From Elmis aenea (Eukaryota > Arthropoda > Insecta > Coleoptera > Elmidae): a stretch of 64,000 bases of DNA. The stretch lies in contig OX393579.1 of NCBI GenBank assembly GCA_947652605.1, positions 54,628,970 through 54,692,969 of the forward strand, in the 5' to 3' direction. Under the pieces are notes generated by a model that saw only the letters and a program-made list of their open reading frames with translations, ran no database searches and was not told the DNA's origin. Made by a program: the position numbers and the translations under genes. Shown here one piece after another: positions 1-12,560 of this stretch. Positions within the stretch are counted from its first letter, which is position 1; each line of letters starts with the position of its first letter.

Positions 1-569
1 ATTCCTATTTTAATAGTCCTTTCATGTCTGCTACGCCAAAACAATGGAAAAAATGCTCCTCTCTTAAAGCATTTTATGCAAAATTTTAACAGATATTTTT
101 TGTTTAAGACACTTAATTGCTTAATTATTATTAATTAGTCTCACTTAGAACAACTTTTTAAGAATTTACGATTATCTGTACATATTTGTTTAGCAACTTT
201 CGCATAGGTATGTGCTTTCTATTGCAACATAACAGTTCGAACTGTAATACTATCAAAAGAGACACATATTTTTACGCGTTTGTATGTTTTAAATAAGTGT
301 AAAAGTTTCACAATTTAGAAAATCTGAATAAAAAATTAGCAAAAGTCGAGAAAAATAGACAACACTTCAAATACATTACTCGATGAATCTGATGCCCCAC
401 TGAGGATCTTTAGGGGAACGTAAAAAAGAAATTACACCAACTTTTCAAGCCCAAAAATTAACATAACTCTCGGAAAATTTGAAAAAGTATGGTCGACGCT
501 CCTGTTAAAGGATTCCAAAACTTAATTAATTCAGTAACTTTAAAATGTAACAACATAATCGAAACAGGA

Positions 570-1250
570 ATTGGAAAAAAATAATATGATCGTTCAACAA
601 AGAACAAAGGGCATAACATCACTTTAAATGGGCTTACGTTGGAACAGGTAGAAAGCTTTAAATATTTAGGAGTGATCATAGAGAAAAATGGAGGAATGGA
701 CAAGGAAATAAGCGAAAGGACAGGAAATGTGGAAAGAAGATTTTAACAGTTTAAGAACAATTTTTTTGGAAATAGAAAAGTCCCAAAACAAACAAAAGTG
801 GAAGTGGTCAAAAAGGTAGTAACTCCGGAACTTTTCTACGGAAGTGAAACATGGACACTCACAAATAAAAATAGTAGCCGAGTGAGTGCAGCTGAAATGA
901 GATTTCTAAGGAAAATCCAAGGAAAAACCCAAAAAGATCGAATCAGTAACAAAACATATAGAGAACCATTAAAGATAAAATTAATTGAAACAAAAACACA
1001 TTTATAGGATGAAAGAAGAAAGGTTAACCAGAAGAGCATATGAAGCAAGATCACAGGGAAAAAACAAAAGAGGTAGCCTGAGAAAAACCTGGCAAGACGA
1101 AGTTCAAAAAGCAGCAGCGGATAGAAACATCAAATGGAAAGACATAAAAAAGCTAGCACAAGACAGAAAAACATGAAAAAAAGTCAGCACAACACAACTC
1201 GACAGTCCTGCACCTAACAGTAGAAGGACTAAAGACTAAATAAAAAATAA
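570..1250 (+). mobile_element. Non-LTR retrotransposon (LINE) remnant, RT C-terminal part
   Basis: This is a decayed LINE fragment covering the thumb and C-terminal part of an endonuclease/reverse-transcriptase ORF. Readable pieces include ESFKYLGVI, VVKKVVTP, LFYGSETWTLTNK and a C-terminal block ending KWKDIKKLAQDRKT. These are typical of the tail that follows the FADD catalytic motif in many insect LINEs. The frame breaks at least at about 740 and 1005, so it cannot encode protein. It ends in an A/T-rich tail of TAAATAAAAAATAAAA type. A close relative in the same orientation lies at 62820-63725. The clade is not determined. Confidence 0.8.
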
Positions 1251-4171
1251 AATGTAGTCAATAAAGAACTGACAATAAATTAATGCCATTAAATTAAAAC
1301 AAAGTACCTTTTAAAACTTTGTATCTATTTCACTGTTAATAAATGTAATAAACAATTTTTTGCACTTATATTTAGCATACAATATGCACATTAAAATATC
1401 ATGTTATTTATTGTTTTAATGTTTATTCGGTAAGTTAAATTCTTGATTAGAACTGAACCACAATTAATACAATAGGAATTATCATATCTTTAGATTAAAA
1501 TATTAAAAATCTCTTATATCACCTATTAATGTGCAAACCACTGTATATCATTTATTACTGAGGGATTTTGGGTTTTGTATGGAAGCTGTAGTAAGGATAT
1601 TTGGATTAAATGAGAATTAAAATATCCAAATAGTCTGCTAAATTCATAATTGCAATACTTGAAGAAAGATAAATTGGTAATTGAATAACAATGGTCTCGC
1701 TGCAAAGCCCTGAGGCACCCCTATTAAAAAATAACTCAAGACAGATTGCAAGAAAAGGAAATAAGAGGCCTCGTGTTCTGTTTTTACTTAAAAATGTAAT
1801 GACAAGTTACCAAAATTATGCAACTTGACATTCAATAAGGAAGAGTGCATGAAAATCAAGTGTAATTATTAAGACAGCGCTACCAAGATATAAATTGATA
1901 AGATACGACACCAAATCAAAAAAAATGTAATCCTTATCTAAGAATTTAGACGCCGATCTCTAAACTTGTTGCATGAAACACGTAAGCAACTCGTAAAATG
2001 TCACAAATGGTCACAAAATGCCTGCTTTTGTCACTTTAAAAAGAAAAGAAAACGTACAACATACAGCTAGCCACAACCATCTGATAGCCAATGCAAGAGT
2101 TTCCGGCATAACTGCATTGCAAAATTTAAAAACCAAACACACAAGAACTTTCCTAATACAGCTCGGACTGTCCCTTTACAAGAAAACGGCGCAATATTTA
2201 CTCAAGTGACAACGAAACTGGCTTGACTCGTGTCGTGTGGGTAAAATTATGGTCGAGTATTATGCAACTCTATACATAATTATTTCGCATTTGTGCCTAC
2301 GCACAGTAGCAAGTCAATAACCGGTATGTTTATCAATAAACGCGGACTTACAGATAATTATTATGTACTGGGAAGATAAATACGTACGGCTTGGTCATTT
2401 CATAACAGAATATAGTCACAAACTTGCTTTATCGTAGAAATTAAATTAAATTAAATTAAATTAGGCTTTGCTAATAACACTGATTGACGCAATTTTTATG
2501 ACGAAATGTAATTTATATCATTCCATTTTGCTCATCGGTTTCATGGCTTATGACAAAAATAAAAATAAAATGTCGACTTCATCCACAATGTTCCAAAAAT
2601 TTTTAAACCTTGTTCTTTATTTACCCATTCACAGTTAAAATTCTACTATATTTTGTGTCAATTTATCTTAAATTTCGTATTAATATGACCCTCTTTGTTG
2701 CTTTTTGTAATTTGAACAAAGTGGCGTGTTATTTTCTAAAAGAATAACACCAAACATTGATTATTTGTAAATGATAAAGAACGCAGAGAAATTCTATCGA
2801 TATTACTAGTATTAAAGACATTATGTATGTTATCTAATAACTTAAGCAATTTACTTAGACTCTTCATGAAAACGTGATAATTATTATTATTAGCTACTTT
2901 GAATCTATAATACGACAAATTCTGAAAAGCCTAAAAATATTATTTTTCGTCTTTTGGCTGTAAGTTTTTACTTATGAAAATTTTAAGTTAATTAGAAACT
3001 TTTCTTTGGCAACTTCATGTAATATTTATCTCGAAACCATGAGCAAAGCTTCGTTCCTCAAGTGTTATGTTTGTATAACTGTCTCAACTTATATTTTATT
3101 TTTAAATGAACTTCCAAAGTTCAACAAATTCAATCTACTTACATCTAACTTTGTTTGATTTAACTTGTAACGTGCTAGGAACTGTAAAGCTAACTTTCAA
3201 ATCAATAGACGTACACCAAATTAGAATCATTTTTAAGTACAGTTGTTGAAATATATCGCTCGAATCACAACGAATATTAAAATTTCATGTGCACTACGTT
3301 AAAAATAAGAAGCAACACTTGAAAATAAGCAAATAATAAATTTTGTACCTTTTAATCGAACTGGTTCTTGCAAAGTATACAGGATTATTACATTTCACGT
3401 TTCAACGTGGAAATCTTGTTTACCTGCAACGATTTTCATGATTTTCGCTATAACTTTTTTACTTTTAAAAAGATTTTACTGGCACTTGTTTTGTTGCCAT
3501 ATCAACTTTCTTATTTCTTAAAAAAAATCATATTTCAGTTTCGCATGGTTGGCCAAGGCTTTGTTTTGTGACATCAAAATACATCATTTAATAATGTTTT
3601 TTTGCATTAATGAAGAAAATACTATGAAAAACGGATTTTACCCAATCAAAATCGCCTTAAGAAGGTATAAAACGTGGTTGCTTTGATGAAATAAATTGCC
3701 CAAGTTATAATTTCTTTAAACCAAGTGTCATAATGGTTTTTTCTATAGAAATACAAAATATTACGATTCACATTAGTTTAATTTGTAACGCAAATGTTAA
3801 AAATGCAGACGAAGCTCATTTACAAAGTTCTGCCTGAAAAAAAAACCACCGAATATAACATATTTCTTAGGTCAAAAATACAAAGGCCTTAGCGTATTCA
3901 ACATGCAGTCAAAAATATGAGAAAACTGCACAAAAAAGATAAATTTGTTTGTGTGTTAGTTTGCACTTTTAACTCAAGTTTTGGTGTAATTTCATGTAAT
4001 ATGTTGTATTTAAAATATTAAATGTAGTAAAAACTTTGCAGCACTCGATCTTGGTAGATGTTTTAACATGGGACAAACACTACACAGTTTTTTTTTGAGC
4101 TTTCAATCAGCAGTCGAATTAATATTGCTTCATTATAACTCGAAAGTGTTTTAACGTTGTAATAGTTTTTT

Positions 4172-4246
4172 TTCAAGTATCGATATATCGAAATATCGAC
4201 ATCAAAATTATATCGATATTTATCGATATATCGCCCACCCCTATTG
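4172..4246. repeat. CGATAT-rich inverted segment
   Basis: The segment holds several TATCGATA and ATCGATAT words in about 75 bp and ends in a GC-richer CGCCCACCCC block. The words are self-complementary, so the segment can fold on itself. It looks like the end of a dispersed repeat, but its family is unknown. Confidence 0.4.
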
Positions 4247-6244
4247 ATCACCAGCAGCAAGATCTAACTTAAAATCGTTTTGCATTCGTCAACAAAAGAC
4301 GAGTTACATCGCAACAAGATAAGGCAAGACCCCATGATGTATAAAAGTTACTCAAAAAAAAAAGGTGTTAGCTGGTGACTCTTCCCACATCTGCTATACT
4401 CCTCAAATGTTGCTCAACAATTAAAATCTTTGAAACTGTAAACTCTGAGGAGAATTTTTTTAGACCATGAACGTAGCTTCAAATTCCTTAAGTCAAAAAC
4501 TACCTTGCTTTATACGTAAGGCATACAAAATTAACAGGAAGGAACAGAAAAATTGTGGATGATAATGGAGACCACACATTAGAAAGAAAGGTTTTTTTGC
4601 ACGAAAATGAATATACTTGTGAGTACTTTTCATGCTTATATCTATTTTTAGATGCTTTAAAAATCTTCAGGAGTTCTTACACACCAAAAAGCCTTAAGCA
4701 ACACACATCCACACAAATCAATTCCGCAAAATCAGAATCTACCTAACAATGGACACGAGGAAACAGCACACCATGTCATCACCATCAATTCAAACTTGTC
4801 TCAGAGGCGAATTCAACAGACTCAATTTCAAGTGCAACTCCATCGACAAGGTATCTTTAAAATCGTTGCTGTGGGGCTTGTGACCCTCTCCTCCTAGAGT
4901 TAGCTCATAATTTGCCTGATCCGTACGTAGCCTGGGTCACGACTCGATGAAGAATAATTATCGCTACCAACCAAAGGTATATTCCCGATCGATTTAAGAT
5001 AATTACAGCGATTGTTTATGTTTAATAAATACAAAGAAAGTCCATCACAAGCTAGATGAGATACATTAATCATCCAGCAAGCCACGGAAGATATTAAACA
5101 ATCTTTTACATTGCAATTAAAGTAGGTACGCGGAGCTAAGATTGGAGATTATGGGCGCAATTTTCTTAATTTTTTACTCATAAGCCACATGTTTTACTTA
5201 GTTTAAGTTTAAGTTGTGCTAGAAATCTCGTTAAGTAATGTATGTGTCTTCGGGTTAAACTTAGAAATGCCCATATATCAAGAAATTAAACAATAATAAA
5301 TTAAACTGTTTCGTACAAATGCAGATATGGTAAGCACGTATAGATTTACAACTTTTAAGATTGCTTTATCACACAGATAAGACAGTTGAAAGAAACGAAG
5401 CGGAGAGAAAGTGCTGCATTTTGTATGATGTGGTTTTACTACTGAATGTAGGATCACTTCACGGCGTTTTTAAGGTGTAATAGTCAAAAATCGTCACAAA
5501 AAAGTCGTTATTATGCATTAGAGTTAATAATTCAAACAACAAAATGGATTTAGAGCGAAGCGGTTAGAGCATTTTTTGATTTTTTAATTATTAACACTCG
5601 AAATATTCTGGGCCAAAATATTAGAAAAACTTTAAAACAATTATCAAGTATTCTATAAAAACTGATTCATTACAACTTTTTGTGAGCTTCTGTAACCCAA
5701 ATTTACTTACAACCATGTAAATATTTATTTTTTAATGGCGCTAAGGAAATTAGTAACCAGTGCATATGCACCAAATAAACAGAACGGGCAATGAAATACT
5801 TGAAGAGGTATCGAGTGCTGAAAATTACGTTTAACAACTGGGCACCATCTTCAGGAAATAACCATAGATATCCAAACAAAAGAATATACATCATAATTTG
5901 AAGAATGGCAGAATATTGAAAGCCAAATAAATCTTGGACTGAAAAAAATACATCGAAAAAAAAACAAAATCTTGTAAACCAAAACTACAACATGTTTAAA
6001 TAATAGATACTATATTGACAATATAATTCAGCTGATTATCATTTAACTTGCAACATAAATTTCCTCAAAAAACAATATATATATATATAAATTTTTACGA
6101 ATTATTACTTTTAAAAGTACTTGACCAGTTTTAATCTCGTCTTTTAGTTAAAGACAATCTTAGTTATTTATCTAATAAAGATAAATCAATAAGATTTCTG
6201 CTGATGAAAAGACAAAACAGATTTAAAACTGGCCCAGCATTATT

Positions 6245-6550
6245 ACAAGAGATTCTTCATGAAAAAATTGTGATTTTTAATTTCACTCGTTTACATCAAT
6301 AAAGCAATCACTTAAATAATTCAAGCATTCTTCAACACATCATGGAAAACCGAAAAATCGATAAATACGATTGCTAATGATGAAAATACAAGTCTTGAAA
6401 CTGTCTAGCAGTTAATTCTTCAAGAGATTCTTTAAAAAAATATGTTATTATTAATCAAACTTATTTGGATCAATAAATGAATCACCTAAAATATTCAAGC
6501 ATTCTTCAACACTCTTCGACACTGCTCAGGATCATGGAAAACCAAAAAAA
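6245..6550 (+). repeat. Two-copy diverged direct repeat (~170 bp period)
   Basis: Two related blocks at about 6245-6360 and 6417-6550 share the order CAAGAGATTCTT, ATCAATAAA, ATTCAAGCATTCTTCAACAC and ATCATGGAAAACC. They differ by substitutions and small indels, so the duplication is old. The short ORF across the second copy shows no coding features. Confidence 0.6.
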
Positions 6551-7769
6551 TTTATTCATTTACTCTTCTAGACAAGATTTTTCAGTTTCTCCAAAGAAAT
6601 TATTGACTTGGACTATACTACTCTGCCAAAACTCTCAAAATACCAAAAAACTGTTGGAGGAAGCAAACTTCCTTTTGATTTTTTCATGTTACAAAACCAT
6701 ATTTTGGTAAAAAGCAATTAAAACCCCACGAAAACTTCTTTCTGAAACAGTTTGATTCAATCTTTAGAATTCTAAACAGAACTAGAAAAATCTGTTCGCT
6801 CTTTTTTCTATTAACATTTGACTGGGTTTCTTAATGGAAATAATCGACTTTCCTAACTATGGAATAATACGAACAGCTGAGAATCTGCGTAGGACATGCA
6901 CCAACCTACTTGGATCAATACACTGCTGGGGACGTGCTCCAACTGAATGGATATTTTAATGGATTTACAATCACGTCCCTTTTGACATTCATACAAATCT
7001 TGCTACATGGTGACGACTCTAGTCGCATTTAATTTATTTCAATGGTGAAATGGGGTCTATTGCTGATCAGTGCATATTTTAAAAATTCTAAAAACTTTAC
7101 AGGTAGTTTTCAATCACTTAAAAAATACCTTTTTGGCTTCCAACGCCGTTTAAGGACCCCCAACATGTAGTACAGCAGGAGAAATGCAAAAAACGTAAAT
7201 ATAGTCACAACGATTAATTTTTCACTTGCACTACACAAAGATGGTTTATGAATGCACTAAGTTTATTTTAGGGGCATTTTTAATGTCACTGATTTGCATT
7301 AAAAACCATGTTATCACCAAAATAGAGTGACAACGTACGTCAGATATTGACTATCACTGCCTTATTTATATTATGAAATGTCTGAGATGCTCATGGCAAG
7401 AATTATTTATATAACATGGCTTATCGGCAAAAAAACTAAACATCGGACATAAACGCAGCACACCACAAGAACTCCATGCAGCCGAACTCCCAACTGAACG
7501 TATATTCTACCGCCTGCCTAGACCAGCTTTTTGCGCTAGCAGCTGAGTGTGCCTGATACCCAAAATAAACAAGAGGTCGACTGTACCCATGTGACCAATC
7601 TTTACAACCTAATTGGCTAATGATAACAATACGCGCGCATGCTCGAGCGCTTACATAACCTCACTATATCATGTTTACAACCCCTTTAAACCAAGTTCTT
7701 GCTGTTTAGCATCGACTAAATTAGTTTAATTACGATACTTGCCCCTCAATCATAACAAAAAACAAAATA

Positions 7770-9380
7770 ATGAGCCGTTATTTACTAAATGTAGCTTATA
7801 TCGGTACTTCATTTAGGTAAAATTGTACTTAATATTACTAAAACTTGTCTGAACTTCATTAATTTTATCAACAGAGGTGCCCAAAGGATGGTTTCTGCAA
7901 AAATTGGTAGACCGGATGACCCATCAACAATACAGGGTCAAATTGAAATGGGTTTAAAATGTTTGCAGCCACGATTTGAACCAGTTGTTTACGTTTCAAG
8001 CCGGTAAATACATCATTAGACTAAAACGATTGATAGCGTTACAGTAAAATGATTCTAGAACCGATTCTGGTGTCCATGCTTTTAATTCCACAATGCACGT
8101 AGATTTAGAGAAACCGAATGGAAGCCCGTACGACCCTGGTAAAATTACAGCTTTGCTTAACAAGTTTTTCTCGAAAAATCAAGTGCCCATAAGAATACTT
8201 AAAACACGAGTTGTTCCGTATAGTTTTAACTGCCGACATCATGCTGTTTCTCGAACCTATTTATACAGGATAGGTGTAGTTAATACAATTCAAAAAAACA
8301 CTTCACTTTTAGAGTATATACCAATAGAAGAATATGACAGGTGCTTGTTCATGGGGTAAGTTTTGTAATAATGGGTGTAAAATGTGTTCAATTTTGTCAA
8401 TTACAGATCTGATACCTTTAGTTTTGAGCGAGTCCAAGAGGCATGCAAATTATTTCTAGGCCTGCATGATTTTCGCACCTTTATGCATAGATCAACAAAA
8501 AATCCTGACAAAGTGACCAGAAGAACAGTTGAAAATTTAGAAATAAGAAAAGGCAAATCACTTTGTTATATTCCATATAGTTGGCCTTCTTGCATAACAT
8601 CTGACATATCACAGTACACATTTTATGATATTATTTTCAAGTCCAGTGGTTTTCTGCATAAACAGGTAAATGTAACTTTAAATGTGGAATAATTAATATA
8701 GCTTTACTAGACCATTTCTACTGTCAATTATTCAAATTTCGTAGAGGTTATAAGTTTTTCCTGTAGTTACCGATAGATGACAGAAGCTGTCAATGATCGT
8801 ACATGTCTGAAGTTGGTCACAAGATCTTGTAACGTAACAACTTCCTTTAGCTGGTCTGATTTGGTGGTGTAATCAGTTGCTTGCGAAGTAAACGGTCTGT
8901 TGTTAATTGTCATTTAGTGAAAAAAACTATTTTAAGTGAGTTGCTGTAATCTTTAAAAACGTAAATATTCTTTTATGTTTATTTTGCATTTGCCCCCTCG
9001 AAATTATTTGGTAAACTGAATTGCACACGTTTCTTAACCTCAAAAGGTACCGGTTGTGTTGTTGGACTTGGAGGGAAACGTTCCAACATGGCTTCCTTAT
9101 CTTCCGCGCAGTAATTTTTAACTGATTAAAGGTACTGAATAATTTTTAGTATTATAGCATTTCTTATTTTGTATAGGTGCGGCGTACAGTGGCCAGTTTG
9201 ATAGCAGTCGGGAAAGGTATAATCACAACTAGCGATATAAAATTAATGCTTGAAATTCCATCTCATCAGTCGTGGGATCCCAGAGTTAAAACAGTACCAG
9301 CACGAGGCTTATATCTCTGCGAAGTGTCATATTTGCAGAGCGATTTAGAAACTTTCAAAGATTCGTTGGGCTATCAGTAG
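7770..9380 (+). CDS. PUSL1: tRNA pseudouridine synthase-like 1 (TruA family)
   Basis: Five exons join in frame with GT-AG introns: 7770-7816, 7875-8003, 8059-8355, 8407-8665 and 9177-9380. They give 311 codons plus stop, close to the length of vertebrate PUSL1. The start MSRYLLNVAYIGTSF matches the family N-terminus. The catalytic-loop motif RTDSGVHA, holding the nucleophilic Asp, is assembled across the exon 2/3 junction. Exon 5 carries the C-terminal RRTVASLIAVGKG and PARGLYLCEVSY blocks. TruA enzymes convert uridine to pseudouridine in RNA; PUSL1 is reported to act in mitochondria, but no presequence is obvious here. Intron 4 (8666-9176, 511 bp) is far longer than the other introns (51-58 bp) and may hold the promoter of the next gene. 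The stop lies 18 nt before the B52 start codon. Confidence 0.92.
8873..8937 (+). promoter_or_regulatory. Candidate 5' UTR exon of the downstream SR-protein gene
   Basis: Inside PUSL1 intron 4 there is an initiator-like TCAGTT (8873-8878), followed by about 60 bp and a strong donor GTGAGT with GT at 8936-8937. Splicing to the PUSL1 exon 5 acceptor (9176/9177) would give B52 its own leader and place the PUSL1 C-terminal exon in that leader. No TATA box or clear downstream promoter element is seen. This is inference from sequence motifs only. Confidence 0.3.
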
Positions 9381-9398
9381 CTATAATTTTATTTCACT

Positions 9399-10301
9399 AT
9401 GGTAGGTTCACGTGTTTATGTAGGTGGTCTGCCATACGGGACTTCCGAGAGGGACCTAGAGCGTTTCTTCAGAGGCTATGGGCGCATGCGCGATGTTCTT
9501 ATTAAAAATGGCTACGGGTTTGTTGAATTTGATGATTACCGCGATGCGGACGATGCAGTGTATGAATTAAATGGTAAAAAACTTTTAGGGGAGCGTGTGA
9601 CGGTTGAACGGGCACGTGGGACACCCCGAGGGCGCGACCAGTGGTCCAGCCGTAACGATCACCGCTCCCATGAACGATATGGCCCCCCAACTCGTACAAA
9701 CCATCGCCTTGTTGTGGAAAACTTGTCCTCTCGAATCAGCTGGCAAGACCTGAAAGACTACATGAGACAAGCCGGGGAAGTTACGTACGCAGATGCCCAT
9801 AAACAGCACCGAAACGAAGGCGTGGTCGAGTTCGCCACGCTCTCTGACATGAAAAATGCTATCGAAAAATTAGATGACACTGAACTTAACGGACGTCGCA
9901 TTCGTTTAGTCGAAGACAAAAGTGGTGGTCGCCGCAAACGTTCGTCATCTAGCAGAAGTCGTTCGCGCAGCAGGTCCAGACAGTCTCGTTCTCGCAGCCG
10001 ATCTAAGCACAGCTCACGCTCTAGAAGCCCTTCAGCCAAATCCAAGTCACGATCACCACACAAAGAGAAGCACAGCAAATCTCGCTCGCGTTCCCACTCA
10101 CGCAAAAACTCTGTGGATCGATCGCGTTCCAATTCAAGAAAGAAGTCCGTCGACCGTTCCAAATCCCGTTCTCGATCCCCATTCGAATCGAAACGATCAC
10201 CATCTCGTGAACAGTCCAAGGAAAGATCACGTTCAAGATCGCGTTCCGCCAGCAAAAATAGAAGCAAGTCCAGGAGTCGATCCAATTCGCCAGATAATTA
10301 A
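9399..10301 (+). CDS. B52: SR splicing factor B52 / SRSF4-5-6-like
   Basis: This is a single-exon ORF of 300 aa. RRM1 (about aa 3-74) has RNP2 VYVGGL and RNP1 [11 protein letters not shown]2 (about aa 102-175) carries the SWQDLKD signature that separates two-RRM SR proteins from others. The tail from about aa 178 is an Arg/Ser-rich RS domain. The RRMs closely resemble Drosophila B52/SRp55. Such proteins bind exonic enhancers and recruit the spliceosome in the nucleus, with the RS domain regulated by SR kinases. The ATG follows the PUSL1 stop by 18 nt, so its 5' UTR must overlap PUSL1. The coding region has no intron, which is unusual for this family and could mean a retrocopy or intron loss. 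A variant poly(A) signal ATTAAA is at 10419-10424. Large minus-strand ORFs here are antisense shadows of the RS region. Confidence 0.93.
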   Translation: MVGSRVYVGGLPYGTSERDLERFFRGYGRMRDVLIKNGYGFVEFDDYRDADDAVYELNGKKLLGERVTVERARGTPRGRDQWSSRNDHRSHERYGPPTRTNHRLVVENLSSRISWQDLKDYMRQAGEVTYADAHKQHRNEGVVEFATLSDMKNAIEKLDDTELNGRRIRLVEDKSGGRRKRSSSSRSRSRSRSRQSRSRSRSKHSSRSRSPSAKSKSRSPHKEKHSKSRSRSHSRKNSVDRSRSNSRKKSVDRSKSRSRSPFESKRSPSREQSKERSRSRSRSASKNRSKSRSRSNSPDN

Positions 10302-10418
10302 ACAAAATCCTTGTTTTATATTGAAAGTTACTTTAAGTTTATATTTAGCAAACCAATTCGTTTTATATATTTAAGTTACACATATGTTCACGTAGTTGTA
10401 TGAAGTTAGGATGTTCTT

Positions 10419-10424
10419 ATTAAA
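10419..10424 (+). terminator. Candidate variant poly(A) signal for the SR gene
   Basis: ATTAAA lies 118 nt after the B52 stop codon. No canonical AATAAA occurs between that stop and the next gene. Confidence 0.4.
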
Positions 10425-10513
10425 ATATGTTATGCCACCAAAAAAATTTTATTTGTGTTGCACAAGATTATGAAAACAAACGAAAGTTACAGATAACTTA
10501 AAAAATTATAAAA

Positions 10514-11089
10514 ATGAGTTTATTGCAACAGTTACGTGATAAAAAAAAGTTGTTAAAAGAAACTGAGACTATCGTAACATGTGCTGATGGACGTCGCTTT
10601 CTTGAAAATGGAGAAACGAGCAAAGAAATTGCGCAACAAAAGTTCGGATTCGTTGTTGATAATAAACCCGACAAAATTCCTGGCAAAATAACTGAAAATA
10701 TATTTCTGGGATCACAAGATTGCTGTGAATTAGATGTTCTAGTGAATTATAACATTAAAAATGTGTTGAGCATTGGCGTGGAGCCTCCGTGCACGTTTCC
10801 AAACATTACCTACAAGTTTGTGCAGTGTTTAGATTTACCAGAAACGAATTTAGTTGAAATTTTATTAACCCATTGTATACCATTTATAAAACAAACGACT
10901 GAAAACAATTGCAACATTTTAATACACTGCAATGCAGGTGTTTCAAGGTCTCCTGCAGTTGTTATTGGTTTTTTAATTATAGTCAATAAGTTAACTTACG
11001 ACCAAGCTTACACGATTGTAAAAGATGCTAGGGACTGTATAAAACCTAATGCAGGTTTTCAACTACAATTAAATCAAATTAACAGTTGA
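10514..11089 (+). CDS. DUSP19: Dual-specificity protein phosphatase, DUSP19-like
   Basis: This is a single-exon ORF of 191 aa. The phosphatase domain spans about aa 56-188. It has the P-loop HCNAGVSRS (C-X5-R with catalytic Cys and Arg), followed by a helix starting PAVVIGFL. An upstream LDLPETN segment supplies the general-acid region of atypical DUSPs, and IFLGSQD opens the fold. The order and spacing resemble DUSP19/SKRP1, a small phosphatase linked to JNK signalling in vertebrates. The N-terminal 55 residues are charged and not a known domain. It lies 212 nt after the SR gene on the same strand, with poly(A) signal AATAAA at 11286-11291. An atypical DUSP is certain; DUSP19 orthology is likely. 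Confidence 0.85.
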   Translation: MSLLQQLRDKKKLLKETETIVTCADGRRFLENGETSKEIAQQKFGFVVDNKPDKIPGKITENIFLGSQDCCELDVLVNYNIKNVLSIGVEPPCTFPNITYKFVQCLDLPETNLVEILLTHCIPFIKQTTENNCNILIHCNAGVSRSPAVVIGFLIIVNKLTYDQAYTIVKDARDCIKPNAGFQLQLNQINS

Positions 11090-11285
11090 AATTTTATGAT
11101 CATGATTTTGTATCGAGAAAATGCTTTAAGATAAAAATTATTAACCAATGTTAAATTTTATTTGTAACGTTCCCAGTTTATTTTATGTATTTACGATAAG
11201 ACTTTCATTATTCCAGTAGTTGTTAAACAACTTACAAATTGTTTTGTGGATTTTAAGTTCTGTAGTCACATGTATTGTTTTTGCA

Positions 11286-11291
11286 AATAAA
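11286..11291 (+). terminator. Poly(A) signal of the DUSP19-like gene
   Basis: A canonical AATAAA lies about 200 nt after the stop codon of the phosphatase gene and is followed by a T-rich stretch. Confidence 0.6.
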
Positions 11292-12399
11292 TTTTTAATG
11301 AACAATTATGCCTCTATTTTTTAAACAGCAATAAAAATTAACCGTTCAAGTACACTGCAGAGTTTATAAACTTTGGATTTGTCATGCACACAACAGTTGA
11401 TGTTAATAAATTAACGAGAGCAGATTAAAACATTGTCTAGAAGAAAAAAAAAAGAATATTCAAACAAGAACTTTAAATCAATATTTAATTTATAACAACA
11501 ATAAAATATATGAATATAAAGTAATGGAATGTATAGTCAGATAAACAAAATAATACAATATAACATAATAGTTAAATATTAAAAAAATATACAAAATTCT
11601 ATTAAGTACAAACTTACTGTAAAAGTTTATATTATAAAACGTAAGTTGTTAATAATTCTACGTAATTAGCCTGCTATTTACTTAAATACTGCAATTACGT
11701 ACCATTATTAACAACTACGACAAAACTAGATAAAAGTTTATGAGAAAAATAAGTAACTGCCATTTTTACAAAACATCAGTCGTTTTTCAAGTTTCAATAA
11801 GTATAAAAGACTAATGTACAGCTGCTCTATCATTTTTTGCTACATTAAAATATAACAATTGAACGCTAACGTTCATGTTTTGTTTGTAAAACTGTATAAA
11901 ATGTTTTTAAAAACACACAAATTTAAGTAAATAATCTTTTTTTATTCATTCCACAAAAGCAGTCTGATTTTTATTGCTTCGTTCTGAGTATTGCGAAATA
12001 TTTATTACTGTCAACGTACTTAAGTACGATTCATACAAAATTGTTGTACAAAAAAATAGCTTAACCTTTAATTATTATAATTAAAGGCATTGACTATAGT
12101 AATCTGCTGAATTTTTTGTATACACAATTATGACTCAAGATAAACTTAAATCAAAATAAGTTCAGGATTATAAAATAGGTAATTAACTCATTACTGGAAA
12201 AAAAATATCAATAATTTAAAAATTTCAATCTCGTAAGGTACAAGAATTTTGGTGGTCACATTTGTGAGCCTCGGTGTTTTAAAAAATCTAATAATTATCA
12301 AATCACATCAATAAATGTTGGAATATGAACCGAACATTTTACTTATAAGAAATCAGTTTAAAAAGCAATTAAAATTGTTAGCACAAACTAAATCAGTTT

Positions 12400-12560
12400 G
12401 GAAACAAAAGCAAAGCGGAAATAAACAAGCAAAGCGGAAAGAAACAAAAGCAAAGCGGAGAGAAACAATAGCAAAGCTAAAAGAAACAAAAGCAAAGCAA
12501 AGAGAAACAATAGCAAAGCTAAAAGAAACAAAAGCTAAGCCGAAAGCATCTAAAAGCAAA
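12400..12560 (+). repeat. AAGCAAAGC/GAAACAA tandem repeat
   Basis: An imperfect array of about 12-24 bp units built from AAAGCAAAGC, GGAAAGAAAC and AATAGCAAAGCTAAAAG. It keeps a 94-codon ORF open on the plus strand, read as repeated Lys/Glu/Thr words. That is expected from a short repeat with period divisible by three, so I read it as a minisatellite rather than a gene. Confidence 0.65.

Larger units (their letters stand above)
1251..7769. other. Intergenic, no recognisable gene
   Basis: This is about 6.5 kb of AT-rich DNA. All ORFs are short (under about 90 codons), lack recognisable domains and are not joined by convincing splice sites. It holds an (ATTAA)n tract near 2439-2462, a short CGATAT-rich inverted segment near 4175-4245, an (AT)n run near 6077-6090 and a diverged direct duplication at 6245-6550. 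A regulatory role cannot be judged by eye. Confidence 0.6.

Noticed and set aside
9758..10285. 175-codon minus-strand ORF
   Set aside because: It is the antisense of the RS domain; the Arg/Ser codon repeats keep the opposite frame open.
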